Part shown: piece after piece, positions 1 through 9,700 of the stretch | Layout: each line of letters begins with the position of its first letter | How positions within the stretch are numbered: the first letter of the stretch is position 1 | Origin: an uncultured Myxococcales bacterium | GTDB taxonomy: Bacteria; Myxococcota_A; UBA9042; CAIXZC01 | NCBI GenBank assembly: GCA_903895725.1 | Contig: CAITUV010000053.1 | Span: 62,001 to 126,000 of the forward strand | Direction of reading: 5' to 3' | Length of the DNA: 64,000 nucleotides | Notes under the pieces: generated by a model | The model's database searches: none | What the model was told of the DNA's origin: nothing | The model's input: the letters and a program-made list of their open reading frames with translations, nothing else | Made by a program: the position numbers and the translations under genes

Positions 1-1762
1 CGACGTCCTCGGTGTGGTAGTAGGTCTCCATGCAGACCATTCCCTGAGTGAGGAGTCGGGTGAACGGCTCATCGACGCCGACGTACCCGAGGTCGCGAAG
101 CACTCGGGTGAAGAAGCGGGCGTAGAGGAGGTGCATGATGGCGTGCTCGACCCCTCCGATGTACTGGTCGACGGGGCACCAGTAATCGACGTCGGAGCGG
201 TGGAACATGGCGTTGGCCCGGTCGGTGCTGGCGTAGCGGAACTGGTACCAGGAGCTTTCGACGAAGGTATCCATGGTATCGGTTTCGCGGCGGGCCTCGC
301 CACCGCAGGTCGGGCAGGTGGTGCGCCGGAAGCTCTCGAGCTTGTCGAGCGGGTTTCCCTTTCCGTCGAAGGAAGCCTCGTAGGGCAGCTTGACCGGGAG
401 CTGGTCGTCGGGGACGGGGACGACGCCGCACTGGTCGCAGTGGATCATGGGGATGGGGCAGCCCCAATAGCGCTGCCGGGAGATTCCCCAGTCACGGAGG
501 CGGTAGTGGATGGTGCGGCTGCCAATGCCCTCCTTCTCCAGGTGGTCGACGATGGCCTCGATGGCGGAGCGGTTGTTCATGCCGGAGAAGGCGGCGGAGC
601 GGACGAGCACTCCCTCCTCGACGTAGGCCGAGGTCATGGAGGCGGGGTCGAGCTCCTGTCCGGGGGGGTTGATGACGACCTCGATGGGGAGGTCGCAGGT
701 TTTGGCGAACTCGAAGTCCCGCTGGTCATGCGCGGGGACGGCCATGATGGCTCCCGTTCCGTACTCCATGAGGACGAAGTTGGCCGCGAAGATGGGGACC
801 TTGCGGCCGTTGAGCGGGTTGACCGCGTAGCTTCCGAGGAAGACGCCTTCTTTGGCCAGCCCTTCCTGCTCGACCCGGCGGACGCCGGTGCGGGCGGCCT
901 TCTCGACGAACCGTGCGACCTCGTCCCTGCGCTCGGGCGTGGTGAGCTCGGCGAGGCGGGGGTGCTCGGGTGCGATGCTCATGAAGGTGACGCCGTAGAG
1001 GGTATCGGGGCGGGTGGTGAAGATGGTGAGGGGCTCTCCGCCCTTCTCCAGCGGGAAGCGCACCTGGGCCCCGACGCTGCGGCCGATCCAGTTTTCCTGC
1101 TGGCGGATGACGTAGTCGGGCCATCCCTGGGAGAGGGTCTTGAGACCGTCGAGGAGCTCGTCCGCGTAGTCGGTGATCTTGAGATACCAGGCAGGCATCT
1201 CCTTCTGGACGACGGGACCGGAGCAGCGCCAGCAGATACCGCCTTCGGCCTGCTCGTTGGCGAGCACCCCGTGCTCCCGGCACCAGTTGACGAGGGAGGT
1301 CTTGCGGTAGGCGATGCCCTTCCGGAATGCCTCGATGAAGACCTTCTGCTCCCAGCGGTAATAGTCGGGGTCGCACGTGGCGACTTCCCGGCGCCAGTCG
1401 TAGGAAAACCCGAGTGCTCGAAGCTGGCGCTTCATGGTGGCGATGTTGTTCCAGGTCCAGTCGGCGGGGTGGATGCCGCGCTCGATGGCAGCGGTCTCGG
1501 CGGGCATTCCCAGAGCATCCCAGCCCATGGGGTGAAGGACGTTGAAGCCCTTCATGGTCTTGTAGCGGGCGACGACGTCGCCGATGGTGTAGTTGCGGAC
1601 GTGGCCCATGTGGATCCGGCCCGACGGGTACGGGAACATGACGAGGACGAAGCATTTGGGCTTGTCGGGGTGGCGCTCGACGCAGAACCGGCCGTGCTCG
1701 TCCCAGCTCTTCTGCCAGCGGGCTTCGATTTCGGAGAAACGGTATTCCTTGCGCTCGGTCAC
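1..1762 (-). CDS. leuS: Leucyl-tRNA synthetase, N-terminal two thirds (runs off the window start)
   Basis: Class I aminoacyl-tRNA synthetase that charges tRNA-Leu in the cytoplasm. About 587 codons are present out of the 820-870 usual for the family. The reverse strand starts with GTG at 1762 (VTERKEYRFSEIEARWQ) and soon shows the class I signature as PYPSGRIHMGHVRNY. A zinc-type CWRCSGPVV segment and a second one (TCPTCGGE) follow, and the last visible residues read QGMVCMETYYHTEDV. That stretch normally lies just before the KMSKS loop, which therefore falls outside the window. A lipoprotein gene lies 88 bp upstream on the same strand. The identification is secure; only the GTG start is a choice, made because the conserved N-terminus begins immediately after it. 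Confidence 0.96.
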   Translation of the reverse strand, partial: MTERKEYRFSEIEARWQKSWDEHGRFCVERHPDKPKCFVLVMFPYPSGRIHMGHVRNYTIGDVVARYKTMKGFNVLHPMGWDALGMPAETAAIERGIHPADWTWNNIATMKRQLRALGFSYDWRREVATCDPDYYRWEQKVFIEAFRKGIAYRKTSLVNWCREHGVLANEQAEGGICWRCSGPVVQKEMPAWYLKITDYADELLDGLKTLSQGWPDYVIRQQENWIGRSVGAQVRFPLEKGGEPLTIFTTRPDTLYGVTFMSIAPEHPRLAELTTPERRDEVARFVEKAARTGVRRVEQEGLAKEGVFLGSYAVNPLNGRKVPIFAANFVLMEYGTGAIMAVPAHDQRDFEFAKTCDLPIEVVINPPGQELDPASMTSAYVEEGVLVRSAAFSGMNNRSAIEAIVDHLEKEGIGSRTIHYRLRDWGISRQRYWGCPIPMIHCDQCGVVPVPDDQLPVKLPYEASFDGKGNPLDKLESFRRTTCPTCGGEARRETDTMDTFVESSWYQFRYASTDRANAMFHRSDVDYWCPVDQYIGGVEHAIMHLLYARFFTRVLRDLGYVGVDEPFTRLLTQGMVCMETYYHTEDV

Positions 1763-1850
1763 GACGGATAACCTCTTTGGAATCTGGTTGGGGACCGATG
1801 AAGCGGGGCCGCGGGTCGATGGGGGAGGGTCCGCCATCAAAGCGGGGCGG

Positions 1851-2981
1851 CTATTCGGTCTTGGCAGCATCCCCCTTGCCTACGAAGGCCACGTTGTCGA
1901 ACAGAATGAGGCCGTGGTCCGGGAAGTTGGCTTCGCGGCGGACCTTGAAGCTGACGGACTTGATGGAAGCAGGGTCGATCTCCTTCTTGACGATGTCGGA
2001 GACGGGGATTTCGTAGCGCTTCCAGTCCTTGCCGGCCTCGAGGGGACCGAAGGCCTCGGAGCGACCCTGATGGAACTCGGCGTACTTCTCCCAGGCCACG
2101 AGCTCGACAAAGAAGGCGTGGTTTTCTCCGTCGCCGGAGCGGACGATGAAGGTGACGCTGTCCATGACGGTGGCATCGAGCGCCGTGGTTTCGCAGTCCT
2201 TGCCCATTCCGAGGTTCTCGTAGAAGCCGCAGTAGTCGTCGTTGTGAGGCAGGTCGTAGGCCAGGGCCAGCACACCCTTCTCTCCCTCGGGTGGGTCTGC
2301 GAACGAGCAGTTGGCAAACTCGAAGGTCCAGGGGCCGAACGGCGCATCACGGAGGTTGAGGGTGATGTCGTCGAAGATCTCGACGACCTCGATGTCCTTG
2401 CCTTCTTCCTTGGCCTTGGCCTCAGCGGCCTTCTGCTCGTCGGTCTTCTCCCGGGCGCCACCGGCGAAGCCGTGGGAGGACTTCTTCTTGTCCTTGCCCT
2501 CGACGGTGACGCACTTGACCTCGCGGCCAGACATGGTCTGGTCGTAGTTGTTGACCAGGAGCCAGTTCCCGGGGATGGGGTCAGGGCGGACGACGAGCTC
2601 CTTGAGCTTGACCGAACCCTTGATGGTGGCCGTGACTTCCTTCTGGAGCGGCTCGTCCTTGCCGGTCATCTTGACGGAGAGCTTGGTAGTGCAGTCCTCG
2701 GCACCGACGGCAGCGATGAGGGTGGCCTCGGAACCCTTGGAATCGTCGTAGATGAACTTGCCGCAGTTGCCGTCGTGGCTCCACTCGACCTTGTAGGGCT
2801 TGCCGGACTTGTTCTCGACCCACATGCGCAGCTTGCCGCCGGCATTCACGACGAGGTCTCTCGGGGCAAAATTGGCAGAGATTCCCTTGGGCCAGCCATC
2901 CGGGCCCGTATCCGAGTCATCCTTCTTGGCACAGGCACCAAGAACGAGTATCGCAGCCAACACGATCGGAAGTGCTTTCAT
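1851..2981 (-). CDS. Predicted lipoprotein with carbohydrate-binding-like C-terminal region
   Basis: A 376-residue protein of unknown function. It begins MKALPIVLAAILVLGACAKK, a clear type II signal peptide with lipobox LGAC and predicted lipid attachment at Cys17. The start has a strong Shine-Dalgarno (GGGAGGA, about 5 nt upstream). The mature part looks mainly beta: an Ig-like section around residues 35-120, then a lysine/glutamate-rich linker near 165-200. From about 200 to 370 a beta-sandwich section ends VSFKVRREANFPDHGLILFDNVAFV. The closing 'LILFDNVAF' pattern is common in CBM11/CBM-like sugar-binding modules, but that assignment is inference. It precedes leuS on the same strand and could be cotranscribed; a promoter candidate lies just upstream. 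Confidence 0.8.
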   Translation of the reverse strand: MKALPIVLAAILVLGACAKKDDSDTGPDGWPKGISANFAPRDLVVNAGGKLRMWVENKSGKPYKVEWSHDGNCGKFIYDDSKGSEATLIAAVGAEDCTTKLSVKMTGKDEPLQKEVTATIKGSVKLKELVVRPDPIPGNWLLVNNYDQTMSGREVKCVTVEGKDKKKSSHGFAGGAREKTDEQKAAEAKAKEEGKDIEVVEIFDDITLNLRDAPFGPWTFEFANCSFADPPEGEKGVLALAYDLPHNDDYCGFYENLGMGKDCETTALDATVMDSVTFIVRSGDGENHAFFVELVAWEKYAEFHQGRSEAFGPLEAGKDWKRYEIPVSDIVKKEIDPASIKSVSFKVRREANFPDHGLILFDNVAFVGKGDAAKTE

Positions 2982-3020
2982 CCGGTCCTCCCCAGTCCAA
3001 CGGTTTCAATTCCGGGAGGG

Positions 3021-3049
3021 AGTCTACAACGGTTGGCACGTCGATGCAA
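3021..3049 (-). promoter_or_regulatory. Candidate sigma70 promoter of the lipoprotein gene
   Basis: On the reverse strand a TTGCAT box (3044-3049) and a TAGACT box (3021-3026) are separated by 17 bp. The predicted transcript start would be roughly 33 nt upstream of the ATG at 2981. Box matches are moderate (3/6 and 4/6). Confidence 0.4.
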
Positions 3050-3079
3050 GGCTGGATTGCGCGGGCGCGGGTGGTTTGA

Positions 3080-3108
3080 TTGACAGGGGGGAGGGGGGGG
3101 CCTATAAT
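3080..3108 (+). promoter_or_regulatory. Perfect-consensus sigma70 promoter of pssA with poly-G spacer
   Basis: TTGACA (3080-3085) and TATAAT (3103-3108) are both perfect, and the spacer is exactly 17 bp. The spacer is almost pure G: six G, one A, eight G, two C. The expected transcript start (about 3115) leaves only about 15 nt of leader before the pssA ATG at 3130. Such a homopolymer spacer could change length by slippage and so change promoter strength. Confidence 0.85.
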
Positions 3109-3129
3109 GCGGGCTCGAAGGGGGACGCC

Positions 3130-3912
3130 ATGAGGCTATCACGTGTCCTGTTTGCGCTGCCGACGCTGTTCACGTTGTCGAGCGTGCTGATGGGGCTCAT
3201 CTCGATCGTGAACGCGGCCGAAGGCAACTTCGAGATCGGGGCACTCGCTGTGCTGTTTGCGGTGCTGTTCGACTCGCTGGACGGACGGGTGGCGAGGTTG
3301 ACCCGGACGGAGAGCAAGTTCGGGGTACAGATCGATTCTCTGGCGGATGTCGTGTCGTTCGGGGTGGCCCCGGCGGTGTTGGCGTACCAGGCGTTCCTGC
3401 GCGGCCGGCTGGAGCTCGGCCCCGTGGACATCGGATTGGTTGCGGCATTTCTGTACCTGGCAGCAGGAGCAGTCCGCCTGGCCCGGTACAATGTGGATGC
3501 GGATCGGAAGCCGGGACCTGTGCGCACGTTCACCGGGCTGCCGATTCCAGGCGGGGCGGGTTGCATCGCCGGGCTGGTGCTTGGACTGGCGAGGGAAGAA
3601 GCGTCGCTGGGAGCGGTGGCCATGGCCGTGTTTCTGCTGGCCCTGTCGTTCCTGATGGTCTCGACCGTGAAGTACCGCAAGAAGCTGGATCTGCGGGCAC
3701 CGGACACGCTGGTGCTGCTGGGCCTGCTGGCGGCGACTCTGCTGGCTGCGACGCTGGTTCGGCCGGCATATACGGCCTTCTCATTCTTTGCATTCTACAT
3801 GCTTTCGGGTCTGGCGGAGGGCACGCTCCGGGGAGTCGTCCGGGTGGTGCAGCGGGCCCGCTCATCGAGGCGAGTGAAGCCTGATGCCAGGGGAGATTCC
3901 GACCTGTCCTGA
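3130..3912 (+). CDS. pssA: CDP-diacylglycerol--serine O-phosphatidyltransferase
   Basis: A 260-residue integral membrane enzyme that makes phosphatidylserine from CDP-diacylglycerol and serine, the entry step to phosphatidylethanolamine. The CDP-alcohol phosphotransferase signature D-x2-DG-x2-AR-x8-G-x3-D-x3-D is complete: DSLDGRVAR, then G, DSLAD, near residues 40-65. Several hydrophobic segments match the multi-pass topology of the family. The ATG at 3130 follows a purine-rich stretch (AAGGGGG) and lies about 15 nt after the predicted start of transcription. The reading frame remains open upstream to 2800, but that part lies ahead of the promoter and is not family-like. The last 29 nt overlap the next gene, indicating cotranscription. 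Confidence 0.93.
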   Translation: MRLSRVLFALPTLFTLSSVLMGLISIVNAAEGNFEIGALAVLFAVLFDSLDGRVARLTRTESKFGVQIDSLADVVSFGVAPAVLAYQAFLRGRLELGPVDIGLVAAFLYLAAGAVRLARYNVDADRKPGPVRTFTGLPIPGGAGCIAGLVLGLAREEASLGAVAMAVFLLALSFLMVSTVKYRKKLDLRAPDTLVLLGLLAATLLAATLVRPAYTAFSFFAFYMLSGLAEGTLRGVVRVVQRARSSRRVKPDARGDSDLS

Positions 3913-5143
3913 AGATGCCGCCGTGGGAGGACCGCTCCTGTCCGGACGACTGGGCAGAGTGGTGATGCTCCTGGGTACCGGCGGCGTCGGCAAGACGACC
4001 AGCTCCGTGGCAGTGGCCTGCGCCCTGGCTCGAGAAGGCAGGAAGGTCGCTCTGCTCACCGTGGATCCCGCCCGACGTCTCGAGGCCCTCGTCCACGGCC
4101 TGGGCGGCGGGGTCCTGCGCTGCCGGGCAGCGGGGGCCGAGCTGGCACGGGAGTCCTCGAGCCCGCCGCAAGACCCGGAGGGCCTGCCCCTGTCGGCCGG
4201 GTTCGTGCGGGTGGAGAGGATGGACGTTCCCAGCCTGGCCGAGGCCTACCTGAGGCGTTGCGCTCCGGACGAGGATCTGGCAAACCGGCTGCTGGCCTCC
4301 CGCTTCTACCCTCACCTGTCGAACCGCCTCCAGGCCATGCACGAGTACATGGCAGCGGACCGGATCCTGGCGCTCCTGGAGCAGGGGGAGGCGGACCATG
4401 TGGTGGTCGACACGCCCCCGTTTGCATTCGCACTGCACTTCCTGGAGGCCCCCAGGCGGCTGGGGAACATGGCGGCGACGGCGCGCAGGGTCTTTCCCGG
4501 ACCGTCGCTCCGAAGAACGGGACAATCGAGTGGTCCCAAGGGACCCCATGCCGGGCCGTCGGGCACGGAGCGGCATCCGCTGTCGCTCCTGTCGCCGGTG
4601 CTGGTCAAGGGACTGTCGTTCTTCCTGGGGCGGGAGTTCCTTTCGGACCTGGTGGATTTCGTCGCGGCCTTCGGGCAGATGTTCGGGGCCATGGAAGAGC
4701 GGGCAGTGGCGGCCCTCCGGATGTTCCATGAGCAGACCTCCTTTGGAGTGGTATTCGTCCCCGAGTCGCATTCCACTCGCGACCTGCTGAGCTTTCTGTC
4801 CGCAAGGCCCGAGTGGCTGCGGCTGGACTTCATCGTGGCCAACCGGATGTTGAGCGGGGAGTGGACGGGCAGCCTGCCGGATGCGGGGCAGCTTGCCGCT
4901 GCGTTTCGGGCGGAAGGGGCACTGGGCTTGTACAAGCCGGCCCAGGTGACGGCCTCGGCGCGGGCCACTCACAAGGCATTGCAGACGCAGCGATGGCTGT
5001 TCGAGGCGCAGGTGCACCTGCTGGAAAAGGTCCGGGCCGCGTGCACCGACGTGGCCGAGGAGGCCATCTGGCGGCTTCCGCTGATTCCGGGAGGGGTCAA
5101 GAGCCTCGATGAGCTGGAGTGCCTGGCCCGCGGGATGAGGTGA
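3884..5143 (+). CDS. ArsA/Get3-like ATPase
   Basis: A 419-residue P-loop ATPase of the ArsA/Get3 (SIMIBI) class. The deviant Walker A motif GTGGVGKTT is at residues 31-39, and LLTVDPARRLEAL (switch I-like) follows. VVVDTPPFAFALHFLEAP corresponds to the switch II region. A positive adenine-site segment and helical C-terminal half (YKPAQVTASARATHKALQTQ) complete a single ATPase domain. Such proteins in bacteria are dimeric and bind anions, metals or hydrophobic segments; the cargo here is unknown, and no arsenical pump gene (arsB) or metalloregulator (arsR) is present. The start overlaps the pssA end by 29 nt, so expression is probably coupled to pssA. It may be an anion-transporting ATPase in name only. 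Confidence 0.85.
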   Translation: MPGEIPTCPEDAAVGGPLLSGRLGRVVMLLGTGGVGKTTSSVAVACALAREGRKVALLTVDPARRLEALVHGLGGGVLRCRAAGAELARESSSPPQDPEGLPLSAGFVRVERMDVPSLAEAYLRRCAPDEDLANRLLASRFYPHLSNRLQAMHEYMAADRILALLEQGEADHVVVDTPPFAFALHFLEAPRRLGNMAATARRVFPGPSLRRTGQSSGPKGPHAGPSGTERHPLSLLSPVLVKGLSFFLGREFLSDLVDFVAAFGQMFGAMEERAVAALRMFHEQTSFGVVFVPESHSTRDLLSFLSARPEWLRLDFIVANRMLSGEWTGSLPDAGQLAAAFRAEGALGLYKPAQVTASARATHKALQTQRWLFEAQVHLLEKVRAACTDVAEEAIWRLPLIPGGVKSLDELECLARGMR

Positions 5144-5226
5144 GGCAACGCCGTTGGTCCGGTATTCTTGCGAGGTCACGCGGACGATGGGAGCATGGCG
5201 GCTGAGGGCTCCCGGGGAGGAACGCC

Positions 5227-5511
5227 ATGGGAAGCGGACTGGTGCAGCGCAGGTTCGTGGTGTGCGGGCGGGTGCAGGGGGTCTTCTTCCGGGCCAGCAC
5301 CCAGGAAAAGGCCACTGAGCTCGGGCTCAACGGCTGGGTGAGGAACCGCACGGACGGCACCGTGGAGCTGGTCGCGGCCGGCCCGGCTGCCGCAGTGGGC
5401 GAGCTGGAGGCTTGGCTTCACGTCGGCCCCCGCCATGCCCGGGTCGAGACCGTCGAGGCCTGGGAGGAGGCGGTTTCGGAGAGGGTACCAGGGTTTCGGG
5501 TCTTGCGCTGA
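5227..5511 (+). CDS. acyP: Acylphosphatase
   Basis: A 94-residue cytoplasmic enzyme hydrolysing acyl phosphates. Both signatures of the family are present: GRVQGVFFRAST (residues 14-25; the phosphate-binding arginine is R22) and GWVRNRTDGTVEL (residues 36-48; the catalytic asparagine is N40). The length is that of a typical stand-alone acylphosphatase. A GGGGAGGAACGCC leader before the ATG supplies the ribosome binding site. It lies 83 bp after the ArsA-like gene in the same direction. Confidence 0.94.
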   Translation: MGSGLVQRRFVVCGRVQGVFFRASTQEKATELGLNGWVRNRTDGTVELVAAGPAAAVGELEAWLHVGPRHARVETVEAWEEAVSERVPGFRVLR

Positions 5512-5570
5512 GCAGATCCTGAGCGGCATGGACGCGGAGACGGCCGAACCGGATTCGATGTGGAGAAAGG

Positions 5571-6755
5571 ATGGGGCTGGGACCGGAGGGTGTCGTGGAC
5601 GAGATCAAGCTGGCCGGACGGATGGACGAGCTCACGTCCTTCATCGTGATGGATGTACTTGAGAGGGCGCAGGCCCTGGAGGCGCAGGGGCACAGCGTGG
5701 TGCACCTGGAGGTGGGTGAGCCGGATTTCGACCCGCCGCCGCCGGTCGTCGAGGCGATGAGGAGGGCGGTCTGCAACGGCAAGACCCACTACACCCACAG
5801 CCTCGGGATCTGGCCGCTGCGAGAGGCCATTGCCAGGCGGTATCTGGAGCGGTACGGGGTGGAGGTGTCGCCGGAGAGGGTCTGCATCACGACCGGGACG
5901 TCCGCTGCGTTCCTCCTGATCTTCGGTGCGTTGCTGGAGACGGGCGAGGCGGTCGCAATGTCCGATCCGGGCTATCCGTGCTATCCCAACTTCGTCCGCT
6001 TCGTGGGTGGCCGCCCAAGACCCGTCCCGATTGCCGAGGCGGACGGATTCCAACTGGTGCCCGAGCGGCTCGAGGCGGAGGATCTTGCTGGGGTCAGGAT
6101 GTTCGTCGTGTCCTCGCCGGCCAACCCGACCGGCACGATCACGGGGCGGCCGACTTACGAATGGATCCTGGAGAAAGGCTACCGGCTGGTGTCGGACGAG
6201 ATCTACCACGAGCTGGTCTACACCGGAGAAAAGGAGTTCTCGGGGCTCGCCGTATCGGACGAGGCCATCGTAGTGGACGGGTTCTCCAAGCGATGGGCGA
6301 TGACGGGGTGCCGGCTGGGTTGGATGGTTGTGCCTGCGGGGTTGGTGAGGGCGGTGAATCGGCTGTCGCAGAACCTCTACATCTCCCCTCCTACCCCATC
6401 GCAGTGGGGGGGGCTGGCGGCCCTGGAGCAGGGTTCCAGTCACGTGGAGTGCATGCGGCAGGAGTACGGCCTGCGCAACCGGCTCCTCGTGGAGGGGCTC
6501 CGACGCGTCGGGTTCTCGGTCGCCTTCCCGCCGCAGGGCGCGTTCTATGTGTTTGCCGACGTGTCTCGATTCTGCAGCGATTCCTTCCAGTTCTGCATGG
6601 AGATGCTCCACCAGGCACACGTCGCGGCCACGCCGGGGATCGACTTCGGCCGAAACGAAACCTCACGGTACGTCCGATTCGCTTACACGTCGAGCCAGGA
6701 GATGATCCGGGAGGGCCTTTCCCGCCTGGAAAAGTGGCTTGCCACGCGCCTATAG
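5571..6755 (+). CDS. PLP-dependent class I aminotransferase
   Basis: A 394-residue fold-type I aminotransferase of the aspartate/alanine aminotransferase family. Visible motifs are HLEVGEPDFDPP near the N-terminus, THYTHSLGIWPLREAIA, the NPTG turn (SSPANPTGTI), SDEIYHELVY, and the lysine motif GFSKRWAMTGCRLGW holding the Schiff-base lysine. The C-terminal substrate-arginine segment reads SRYVRFAY. Substrate specificity cannot be read from sequence. Two starts are possible: ATG 5571 (GGAG upstream) or GTG 5595 (GGAGG at 5585-5589). Its stop codon lies inside the same palindromic CTATAG hexamer as that of the convergent giant gene. Confidence 0.9.
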   Translation: MGLGPEGVVDEIKLAGRMDELTSFIVMDVLERAQALEAQGHSVVHLEVGEPDFDPPPPVVEAMRRAVCNGKTHYTHSLGIWPLREAIARRYLERYGVEVSPERVCITTGTSAAFLLIFGALLETGEAVAMSDPGYPCYPNFVRFVGGRPRPVPIAEADGFQLVPERLEAEDLAGVRMFVVSSPANPTGTITGRPTYEWILEKGYRLVSDEIYHELVYTGEKEFSGLAVSDEAIVVDGFSKRWAMTGCRLGWMVVPAGLVRAVNRLSQNLYISPPTPSQWGGLAALEQGSSHVECMRQEYGLRNRLLVEGLRRVGFSVAFPPQGAFYVFADVSRFCSDSFQFCMEMLHQAHVAATPGIDFGRNETSRYVRFAYTSSQEMIREGLSRLEKWLATRL

Positions 6756-9700
6756 CATGTAGCTGGTCTGCGTGCCGACCGTGATCTCGAGCCGGTACGG
6801 CGACTGACCGTAGGTCGTCTCTCCGCCGTACCACATGTCGGTCATGATCCAGTACGTACCGGAGTTGATCACATAGGCACTGGTCTCGGAGCCGACCGAG
6901 ACCTCGTTGACGGCTCCGGGGCCGAGGCAGAAGACCTGCGACGGGACCGCAGTTCCGAAGTCGCACTCGGTGGTTCCGAAGTTGGCGGACTTCCACATGA
7001 AAAGCCGCGGGTAGTTGTCAGGCGACCAGCCGCCTGTGCGCACCATCCGGAACATGACGTAGTTGTCGTCCCAGGGGAGATGGAGGCGGTAGATCTTGTC
7101 GGCCTGGCCGTGGCACCAGGAGCAGTCGCTGCACGTGTTGTACCCGTAGCCGCCCGCACCCCAGTTGTGGCTGAAGTCGTCGTGGTCTCCGTCGAGATTG
7201 TCATCGAAGGAGAACTTCTGCGGCCGGCTCGTGATGGGCACGTTGATGTAGTTTCCGCAGTAGTCACCGGCGTGCCAGCACTCGACGGGGTTGTTGTTCC
7301 CATCCTCGCCATAGCCCGTGTCGCAGGAGCAGTTCATGCACAGCGACTTGAAGTCCACCTGGAGGGTGAAGTCGCCTCGAGCCGTGCCGACGCCGTCGAC
7401 GTAGATGTAGTAGTCCTGTCCGGCGACGAGCTTGAGGTTGATGCAGGAGCCGCCGTTGGGAAGTGGCGAGGAGCAGTTGTCGTCGTAGGCAATGGCCGTT
7501 GCGCCGTCGCCGCAACCTCCCTGCCGCAGGTAGAGGACGGTGTCGAAGTTGCCCCAGACCTTGATGGTGACCTCGACGCCGACCGTGTCGTTCTTGGTGT
7601 CGAAGTGGAAGACGCGGTCCGTGGCATAGCTGCCGTAGGAGTTGGCGCAGCACGAGTACTGGAACGCATTGGTGGAGCCGTAGGTGGAGCCGAGGTAGGT
7701 CCCGTCGGCCTGATCCACGTCGTTGGAGTTGGGCGGAGACTTGAGCTCGACGGCCGGGTCGCAGGTATCGCCGTAGCAGCACCAGGAACCGGACGGACAG
7801 GGGTTGGCAGTGGAGCAGGTCTGGCAGATCCCGCCGGTCTTGCACAGTGCATTGGTGCAGCAGGCGGGGTCGGCGGTACAGGACGTGCCGCAGGAATCTC
7901 CCAGGCAGTCGTACGGGCAGCAGTCGGTGGAGCCGGAGTCGGTGCACGCCCCGCCGCCGTTGCAGAAGTCGGTGGGAGCCAGCGTGTGGTCGAGGCAACT
8001 CTGGGCACCGCAGACGGTGCTGGCGCTCCAGTAGCGGCAGGCGCCGGACCCGTTGCACAAACCGTCGAATCCGCACGAGGCGGTCGACTGCTGCGGACAA
8101 TCGTTGACCGGGTCGATGCCCGCCTGGACGTTGGCGCAGGCCCCGGCGCCGTTGCAGACCTTGCAGGTTGCGCAGTTGTTCTCCGGGTCGGAGTTGAGTG
8201 CGTGGTACGTGCAGAGGCCCAGGTAGTTGGCGACGTTGCAGGCCTGGCAGTTACCATTGCATGCGGTGTTGCAGCAGTAGCCGTCGACGCAGTTGCCGGA
8301 GAGGCATTCGGCGCCCTGTGTGCAGGCCTGTCCATTGGCCTTCCTGGCGACACAGGCACCGCTGGAGCAGTACGCGGTGGTGCAGCAGTGCGAGTGGTCG
8401 GAGCATGCGGTACGGCAGGAGTTGCCGCCGCACGAGTAGGGGCAGCAGGAAGCGCTTCCCGAGTCGATGCACAGGCCGTTGCCATCGCAGAGATCTGCGG
8501 CAGCAAGGGTCTCGCCGGAACAGGTCTGCACCGCGCAGACCGTCGCATTGGGCCACAGACGGCAGGAGCCGCTTCCGTTGCAGCTTCCATCCTGTCCACA
8601 GGTGCTCTGGTCGGCCTGGCTGCAGTTGCCCTTGGGGTCCTGTCCCGCAGCTGCGTTGCCGCAGGCCCCGGCCCCGTTGCAAACCTTGCAGGTACCACAC
8701 TCGTTGTCCGGGTCGGAACCGTTGGAGATGGACGAGCAGGTACCGTTGGAACCGCCCAGGTTGCAGGCCTGGCAGGTTCCGGTGCAGGCCGAGTTGCAGC
8801 AGACGCCGTCGGCGCAGAAGCCGGAGGAGCACTCTCCAGAGGTGCCGCAGAGCTGGCCGTTGGCCTTCTTTGCGACGCACTCCGAGCCGTTGCACCAGGC
8901 GGTAGCGCAGCAGTCCGCATTGGAGGTGCAGCTCGTCTTGCAGGCACCGCCCGTTCCGCAGAGGAACGGACAGCAGCTCGTGTTGGGCGTGTTGGTGCAG
9001 GAACCCGTGCCGCTGCAGTAGTCGGTCGGGCTCAGCGTGTCGCCCACGCAGGTGGCCGATCCGCACTCGGTGGTGGCGGCCCACTTCCGGCAGATTCCGG
9101 CTCCATCGCAGTAGCCGTCATCGCCGCAGGTTGCCTGGGCGGTGGCGGTGCAGTTGTTCTTCGGGTCCTGGCCGGCCGGGACGGTCTTGCACGCGCCCGC
9201 CCCGTCACAGGCCTTGCAGCTTCCGCACTCATTGCCCGGGTCCAGATTGTTGGTCACGAACGTGCAGATACCCACCGAGCCGGCCGTGTTGCAGGCGCGG
9301 CAGGTACCCGTGCAGGCACCGTCGCAGCAGACGCCGTCCACGCAGAAGCCGGACAGGCACTGGTTGCTGCCGCCGCAGGCCTCTCCGAGCGCCTTTCTCG
9401 GGATGCAGGCACTGGCCGAGCAGTAGTAGCCGGCCACGCAATCGCTGTCGGTCGCGCAGTTGGTGGCACAGCTGTTGCCGGCGCACTTGTACGGAATGCA
9501 GCTCGAGGAGCCGGAATCGGAGCACACTCCGAGCCCGTCACACTTGTCGGCCAGGTAGTGGGTCGACCCGGAGCAACTTTCCGGGGCGCACTGTGTGGCC
9601 GCGGCCCAGAGTCTGCAGGCACCGCTGCCGCTGCAGAAGCCATCCTGACCACAGGGGGCCTCGGCAAGGCAATCAGAGAGCGGGTCGGCACCGGCAGGTA

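Noticed and set aside
14..1771. 585-codon plus-strand frame opposite leuS
   Set aside because: The minus strand has unmistakable leuS motifs; the plus-strand translation is compositionally biased and has no family resemblance.
3884..5143. Arsenical pump ATPase of an arsenic-resistance operon
   Set aside because: Single ATPase domain, no arsenite-binding cysteines evident, and no arsB, arsD or arsR nearby.
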